Below are positions 53,175 through 57,693 of a stretch of DNA of 57,693 nucleotides, piece by piece (position 1 is the stretch's first letter; each line of letters opens with the position of its first letter). The stretch is from positions 1-57,693 of the forward strand of contig PLDK01000050.1 of NCBI GenBank assembly GCA_003135135.1, read 5' to 3'. The position numbers were made by a program, and so were the translations under genes. A model generated the notes under the pieces. That model ran no database searches. It was not told the origin of the DNA and worked only from the letters and a program-made list of their open reading frames with translations. This stretch comes from Deltaproteobacteria bacterium (GTDB taxonomy: Bacteria > Desulfobacterota > Binatia > Binatales > Binataceae).

Positions 53175-54551
53175 TTAGCTAATCCCATCCCCTCCCCCTC
53201 GTATCGCCCCCAGCACTGTCTCGTCCGCGCTCGCCTCCGCGATCCCCAGCTTGTCCAGAATCGTTTTCTGTCCGATGCGCAGTCCCCGATCCGCCAGCAT
53301 CGCCACGATCTCCGCGAACACTTTCACATCGCTGTCGTCCGGCAACCCCAACTCGATCTTCGGATAGCGCGCTTGTGGCCCCATGTTCAGCTCGACGATC
53401 GGCCGAACCAGATCGCGCGCGAGCGTCGCCGCCAATCGCCTCGCGTCCGCATTCAGAATGTCCCGTCTCACGCCCTCGTGGACTTCCGCCGCCGCGCGCG
53501 ATCCTCCCGAAGCGGGCATCTCAGTAGTCAATGTCTGCCCGAGCACTGCCTTACTCACTTGCGCGTCCAGATACTCACAAAATTTCTGATACAACTCCGC
53601 GCTGCCGTTCTGATGCGCCTCGGTAAACTCTATTACCATCGACTCCGGCATTATCGCCGCCGCATCAGTGCCTATTCTCGACACTGCCCGCAGTAGTGCT
53701 TGCTTGTCCTGTTCCGACGCGCCCGGATGGTATTTGCCTACTCGCAGAGGCTGCCCGAATACCTCGGTGAACGTTACCCAGTCCTTTAGTACGTAGTTCT
53801 TGAACAGGTACGCCCACCCGGCGGCGCGCGCCAACCCGCCTCGTATCGGCAGACCGGCTTTCGCCTTCGCGAAATGAGTCATAAACTTGTACGGCGCCAG
53901 CGGCGCCGTCATCGGCTGTATTCCGATTCCGGAGCGCATCGACGCGTACATTCCTTCGCCCCCGAAATGCGTCGGTAATCGCGGCGGCGCGCCGCTCTCG
54001 ACCGGGATTGCCTGGCCGTTCAAAGTACGCACCAGTATCTCTTCCCCCGATATCCAGTCAAACGCGAACCAGCGCGGGTCGCGCCATTTCAATTGCGCGG
54101 GAAACCATTCTCTCCCAGAGGTATCCCAGATTATTTCAGTTGCCGAGAATCCCTTGCCCAGCGCATCGAGCACGTCGAACAGCACGCTGTCGAGTTGCAG
54201 CAACCCCTCGGCGATCATCTCGCGCACCATCGCCGCGGCGCGTTGATCCTCGGACCCGCTCGACGCCGCCCGCACCACCAGGTCCAGTTGCGCGACCGCA
54301 TTCTTGCGCGTGCCGAGCACGGCCAGATAATGCAGGTCCTTCTCCTCCATCTCCTCGGCCAGCTCGAGATACAGAAACGGATCTCCGAACTCGGCTTGTT
54401 GGAGGATTCCCGTCAATCGTTCCGGGGTCAGTCCGATCGACGGATGCATCACGGAATATATATTTCGCACTCCCGCCATCGTTGGCGCCGCCTGCTCTTC
54501 GCGCAACATCCCTGTATCAACTTCGCGTCCGTACGTATCGTAGAGTGTCAT
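53175..54551 (-). CDS. Mu gp29-like portal protein (DUF935)
   Basis: Portal vertex through which DNA enters the head. 458 residues with MHPSIGLTPERLTGILQQAEFGDP near residue 35, VLFDVLDALGKGFSATEIIW near 123, RSGIGIQPMTAPLAPYKFMTHFAKAK near 205 and FGQPLRVGKYHPGASEQDKQALLRAV near 258, as in the DUF935 family. GGAG lies 9 bases before the start. Its 3' neighbour should be the F gene but is the interruption. Confidence 0.92.
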   Translation of the reverse strand: MTLYDTYGREVDTGMLREEQAAPTMAGVRNIYSVMHPSIGLTPERLTGILQQAEFGDPFLYLELAEEMEEKDLHYLAVLGTRKNAVAQLDLVVRAASSGSEDQRAAAMVREMIAEGLLQLDSVLFDVLDALGKGFSATEIIWDTSGREWFPAQLKWRDPRWFAFDWISGEEILVRTLNGQAIPVESGAPPRLPTHFGGEGMYASMRSGIGIQPMTAPLAPYKFMTHFAKAKAGLPIRGGLARAAGWAYLFKNYVLKDWVTFTEVFGQPLRVGKYHPGASEQDKQALLRAVSRIGTDAAAIMPESMVIEFTEAHQNGSAELYQKFCEYLDAQVSKAVLGQTLTTEMPASGGSRAAAEVHEGVRRDILNADARRLAATLARDLVRPIVELNMGPQARYPKIELGLPDDSDVKVFAEIVAMLADRGLRIGQKTILDKLGIAEASADETVLGAIRGGGDGIS

Positions 54552-54625
54552 TGGTTGGTCTCCAGGTGAAAGTTGCGCTAGTCAGTTCTGTGTTCTTTGA
54601 ATGCGGCTTCGCCTATTTTCAAAAA

Positions 54626-54733
54626 CTATTCGCCGCCGTATCGATGGCACGGTTCGGGGAGACGAATCAGCGCGAGTATAAACTCATAACCGCATTCTTC
54701 GCATTTCCATCTCCAGTAGCTATTCATCTGCAT
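54626..54733 (-). CDS. possible 35-residue zinc-ribbon protein
   Basis: A short frame reads MQMNSYWRWKCEECGYEFIL, then IRLPEPCHRYGGE: a CxxC pair followed by one more Cys and a Gly-Gly, like half or a degenerate zinc ribbon. It fills the 211-base gap between terminase and portal. No clear ribosome site is seen, which lowers confidence. Confidence 0.35.
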   Translation of the reverse strand: MQMNSYWRWKCEECGYEFILALIRLPEPCHRYGGE

Positions 54734-54762
54734 ATCAGCGGAAAGGGGTTAAGGTTGGGTTT

Positions 54763-56286
54763 TCAGAATCCACGCACACGCGCTCCGACGAAATCGTCTT
54801 CCGCGGGCGGCGCGCCGAATGGATCGGTTCGCCCGTCAGAGTTGTGTCGCTTGCCTGACCTGGGCGCCGAGATGTACGCGATCTGTCCGGCGTCCGCGCG
54901 CGACGCGAAGAACGCCAGCGCCGCCGCCATCGCCGAGTCGCCGTGCCGCCCCTTGCCGTCGGCCCCGGCGCGCCGCTCGGCGACCTTGGCCACGCCGTGC
55001 TCGAGCACGATCGCGCGATGGTCGGCGAGCACGTCCGCGTCCTTGGGAATCTCGATCGTGCCGTCCTCGAACGCCGCCTTGTAGCGCGGCATATTTTCGC
55101 GGTACCACGACTCCGACAGCATCACCTGCACGATTCGAGCGCCGTAGCGCTGCGCCGCGGTCTCGGCCAGGTATTGTCCGTTGCCGCGCGCGTCCATCGC
55201 GCCCGCGGTGAATCGCGGCAGCCGGTCGACGATATAGAAAAGCACCTGCTCCTGGTTTCGAAACGGGATATTGCGCAACTCGACGACGAACGGCGTGCGC
55301 CGCGTCAGATCGCCCGCGATCTGCAGCGGCCAGATCACCGTCAAGTCACCCGAACGCCCGAAATCTTCGCCGAAAAAACTCGCCAGCGACGGATCCAGCG
55401 CCGCGATTACGGCCGCCAGGTTGTCCTCGCACCATGCCTGCGTCTCCGAGTAGCGCCGTGCTTCCGGCTGGCCCCCAAATTCCGCCGGCATTTCCCAGCG
55501 CAGTATCGGGATACCGGCCTTCATCCGCGCCTCGATCAACACCGAGCTCAGGTAGGCGCCGGACGACGCGCGCGGGATGCAAAAGAGTTCTTCGCCGACG
55601 TTATCGCCGTAGTAATCGACGATCTGCTGCCTCCATTCGCGCTGCTTTTCCTCGCTCCATTCGGTTTCGCTCTGTTCACAGATTTTTCTGTATAGTCCGT
55701 CGGCTAGTGCTTCGTCGAAAGTCGTGCGATGAAGTGAGTATGGACGCCGGCCCGCGCGAATCTCGCTGATTAGTTCATTGAAGGGATTGTTGGCGCCGTT
55801 GTGAGTTGAAATTATCCGCACCAGTCCGCCCCACATGGTAAACGCGAGCGCCGCTTTCAGCAGGCCGGGCAGGTCTTCATGGAACGCCGCCTCGTCGATA
55901 ACCGCGCATCCGTCCTTGCCGCGCAGATTCGACGGCCGCGACGACAGCGCCACGATTTTGTGCCCCGACGCGAAGCGGATCCGGTAGGCCAGGATGTCGG
56001 CGCGCTCGTCGGTGAGCACGATTTCCTCTACCGCCTCCGCCGCCCGATTAAAGCGCCGCGCCCATCGCGCGGCAGCCTCGACGAACTCCAGCGCCATGTC
56101 CTTGTTGTAGCCGATATACCATCCGTCGATTCCGGCCCGCCCTGTGGTGGCGGCGCCGAGCGCGCGATCGGCAGCCTCAGTCCAGGTAATACCTATTCGC
56201 CGCGACTTCTCGCTGACCTTGACTTGCGATTGATCGGCCAGCCATCGGCGCTGATATGGAAGTAGTATTGAGAGTGGTTCACTCAT
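54763..56286 (-). CDS. Mu gp28-like large terminase subunit
   Basis: ATP-driven DNA packaging motor with nuclease. The 507 residues carry a variant Walker A (EKSRRIGITW near residue 27), Walker B as GCAVIDEAAFHE near 126, an ATPase coupling motif IISTHNG near 158, and nuclease acidic residues in EDFGRSGDLT (near 308) and TAGAMDARGNGQ (near 355), ending HGDSAMAAALAFF. Length is typical of gp28. Confidence 0.93.
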   Translation of the reverse strand: MSEPLSILLPYQRRWLADQSQVKVSEKSRRIGITWTEAADRALGAATTGRAGIDGWYIGYNKDMALEFVEAAARWARRFNRAAEAVEEIVLTDERADILAYRIRFASGHKIVALSSRPSNLRGKDGCAVIDEAAFHEDLPGLLKAALAFTMWGGLVRIISTHNGANNPFNELISEIRAGRRPYSLHRTTFDEALADGLYRKICEQSETEWSEEKQREWRQQIVDYYGDNVGEELFCIPRASSGAYLSSVLIEARMKAGIPILRWEMPAEFGGQPEARRYSETQAWCEDNLAAVIAALDPSLASFFGEDFGRSGDLTVIWPLQIAGDLTRRTPFVVELRNIPFRNQEQVLFYIVDRLPRFTAGAMDARGNGQYLAETAAQRYGARIVQVMLSESWYRENMPRYKAAFEDGTIEIPKDADVLADHRAIVLEHGVAKVAERRAGADGKGRHGDSAMAAALAFFASRADAGQIAYISAPRSGKRHNSDGRTDPFGAPPAEDDFVGARVRGF

Positions 56287-56355
56287 TGGGTAATGGGCAC
56301 TCCGCTGGTGTTCATTCGCAGAACCCTCACCTACCGGCCGCCGAGCGGCCGGCCG

Positions 56356-56381
56356 CCTCTCCCGTAAAATAACGGGCGAGG
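56356..56381. repeat. CCTCTCCCG...CGGGCGAGG hairpin between terminase genes
   Basis: CCTCTCCCGT-AAAATA-ACGGGCGAGG folds with one mismatch. With the CCCTCACC stretch upstream (56324 on) it resembles a widespread intergenic hairpin repeat of GC-rich proteobacteria. It lies in the 121-base gap between gp27 and gp28. Confidence 0.5.
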
Positions 56382-56407
56382 TAAAAAGCGGCGTCTTTCG
56401 CTCATCG

Positions 56408-57037
56408 CTAAATCTCCATCAAGACTGCTTTGATCTGATCGGCGGCGTCTTTGCTCAGCCCCTTGGTGCGCGCCTCCTCGACCTTCTTCTCGACCGCTGC
56501 CACTCCCTCGCGCGCGTGCTCCGCCCACTTGCGATGCTCGGTTTCCGCCTTCACCAGGCCCGACACGGTGCGCGCAAGCGCCGCGATATTCACGGCGGCG
56601 ATCGTCGGGCTGCGCCGCTCGACCTGGCTCGTCTCTTCTTCGTTGGCGACGGTCAGCACTTCGAAAAGGCGCGTCTGCACCAGCCTCAGCAGCGCGGTCT
56701 GCATCTCGGCGTCATCGTTTTTGAATTGCTTGCAAACGATTCGCGCCTGTTGCGTCGCCAACCGGACTGCGTCGAGGCGGCGCTCGAAGTCATGGCGATA
56801 TTGGCGGATAGACCGGTGAGAGATCTCGAAGCCGTTGTCCTTCAGCCATTTGGCCAATTGCAGTGAGCTGTGGAACGTGCCGTCGCTGAGCAGGGCGTCG
56901 AGCTGCTGCTTCAGGTCCTTCGGCATCCGCATGATCTTCCACGTTTTGGGCGGCGTGGGCCGGTACGGGACCCGTTTCGGCTTGCCGTCGGGCTCGCTTT
57001 TCTTCGCGCCCTTTTTTTTACTCATCGCCGCGCTCAT
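56408..57037 (-). CDS. Mu gp27-like small terminase (DUF3486)
   Basis: DNA-recognition subunit of the packaging motor. 209 residues from 57037 (TGATG overlap with the gp26-like gene supports this start over the longer frame). An N-terminal Lys-rich segment, then HSSLQLAKWLKDNGFEISHRSIRQY (helix-turn-helix-like) and a long helical C-terminus as in DUF3486. Confidence 0.88.
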   Translation of the reverse strand: MSAAMSKKKGAKKSEPDGKPKRVPYRPTPPKTWKIMRMPKDLKQQLDALLSDGTFHSSLQLAKWLKDNGFEISHRSIRQYRHDFERRLDAVRLATQQARIVCKQFKNDDAEMQTALLRLVQTRLFEVLTVANEEETSQVERRSPTIAAVNIAALARTVSGLVKAETEHRKWAEHAREGVAAVEKKVEEARTKGLSKDAADQIKAVLMEI

Positions 57038-57348
57038 CAGTACTTGCGCGGGCGCGCCACGCCGGCGGGACACGGGTAGTTGTACTCGACGACGTCGACG
57101 CCGCTGGCGGTGAGTTTCGCGAACCAGGTTTCCGCTCCCTCGCCTTCGAGTTCGAGCAATCCTAAGTCGCGCAGATAGGCGAGCTCGCGGCGGACGGCGT
57201 TGAGCGACAGCGAGAGCTTGATGTCGGCGAGCACGCGCCAGATTATGTGCTCCGAGACCGCGATCGGACGTCCCGCGTCGATGACGCGCAGCACCCGCCA
57301 TCGCGCTTCCTCGCGCCGTTTTTGTTCGAAATCAATTGTGTCCGGCAT
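57037..57348 (-). CDS. gp26-like phage winged-helix protein
   Basis: 103 residues with a winged-helix pattern: RWRVLRVIDAGRPIAVSEHIIW, LNAVRRELAYLRDLGLLELEG. Such small DNA-binding proteins lie just before the terminase genes in Mu-like phages (VpaChn25_0724-type family). It overlaps both neighbours by a few bases. Role uncertain, probably packaging or regulation. Confidence 0.75.
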   Translation of the reverse strand: MPDTIDFEQKRREEARWRVLRVIDAGRPIAVSEHIIWRVLADIKLSLSLNAVRRELAYLRDLGLLELEGEGAETWFAKLTASGVDVVEYNYPCPAGVARPRKY

Positions 57349-57634
57349 ACAGCCTTTCCTTTACCTCTCCGATGTCTTCGCGCATTTCTTCGCGCATCGC
57401 GTCCAGCTTCGCGTCCAGCGTGCCGCTGAACCTGATCCAGTCCTCGCGCCGCACGTACTCCAGCGGCAGATTCACGCGCAGGTCCGTAAGCTGCTTCTCC
57501 AGCTCGTCGACGCGGCCGGAGTCGCGCTGATGCTCTTCGTCGCGCCGCTTCAGCAGCCATTGGATCGTGCTCGCATTCACCGCCACAAAGGCGACGAAAG
57601 CAGCGGTCCATCCTGCGACGTTTCCCCACTCCAT
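57332..57634 (-). CDS. DUF2730-like phage membrane protein
   Basis: 100 residues: one N-terminal membrane segment (WTAAFVAFVAVNASTIQWLL), a coiled-coil region (QRDSGRVDELEKQL) and the family-like LPLEYVRREDWIRFSGTLD segment. Common between the lysis genes and terminase genes of Mu-like phages; role unknown. It is the last gene before the window edge. Confidence 0.75.
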   Translation of the reverse strand: MEWGNVAGWTAAFVAFVAVNASTIQWLLKRRDEEHQRDSGRVDELEKQLTDLRVNLPLEYVRREDWIRFSGTLDAKLDAMREEMREDIGEVKERLYAGHN

Positions 57635-57693
57635 CCTTTTTCAGGCTCTTTGCACGCTTGTGCTCATTTGAAGAATCACCTGCGCGGTGGGCG

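Overview
The window is GC-rich and gene-dense. It looks like a Gram-negative chromosome of deltaproteobacterial/Desulfobacterota- or Binatota-like type. That placement is inference, based on lipid A modification genes, many secreted/lipoprotein-type proteins, and the order tilS-ftsH-folP-cdaA-cdaR-glmM. No tRNA, rRNA or CRISPR array was seen.

Host part, 1-27692. A minus-strand block carries tRNA-lysidine synthase (tilS), the membrane protease FtsH, dihydropteroate synthase, the cyclic-di-AMP synthase CdaA, its partner CdaR and phosphoglucosamine mutase GlmM. LeuS is divergent from tilS. Next come an enoyl-CoA hydratase-like protein, a GalT-like nucleotidyltransferase, a class V aminotransferase + SerA + PurA run (serine and AMP synthesis), and a serine beta-lactamase/esterase. 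An arn-like lipid A cluster follows (ArnD, ArnA-dehydrogenase, ArnA-formyltransferase, ArnC, and divergent ArnT; ArnA is split in two and no ArnB is seen). The host part ends with a RodZ-like HTH membrane protein, a small secreted protein, PurE and MurF.

Phage part, about 27695 to beyond 57693, all structural genes on the minus strand. It reads from the right edge: DUF2730-like, gp26-like, small terminase (Mu gp27), large terminase (gp28), portal (gp29); then, after an 8 kb interruption, protease/scaffold (Mu I), decoration protein, major head protein (Mu T), gp36, gp37, tail sheath, tail tube, tail chaperone with a -1 frameshift site, an RRM RNA-binding protein, a very short tape measure, and P2-type tail and baseplate proteins (U, X, D, V, W, J, I), tail fibre proteins and a large cysteine-rich beta-helix spike. 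So the particle has a Mu-type head and a P2-type tail end. No transposase, integrase, repressor or lysis gene lies in the window; these could be past the right edge.

Interruption, about 45212-53174. Bacterial-type genes in mixed orientation sit exactly where Mu-like phages carry the F and G head-morphogenesis genes, and neither is visible. They are an orphan ABC ATPase, a 985-residue NHL-repeat secreted protein, a truncated S53-peptidase propeptide with a duplicated remnant beside it, a repeat-rich secreted protein, a lipoprotein and a methyltransferase. A short repeat shared with the host glmM 3' flank lies at its right boundary.

A dispersed ~26 bp repeat containing CCGTGCCAACGG lies just 3' of three genes in a constant orientation. 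It also appears, in multiple copies, inside the 5' end of the spike gene, where it encodes the hydrophobic signal-like stretch.
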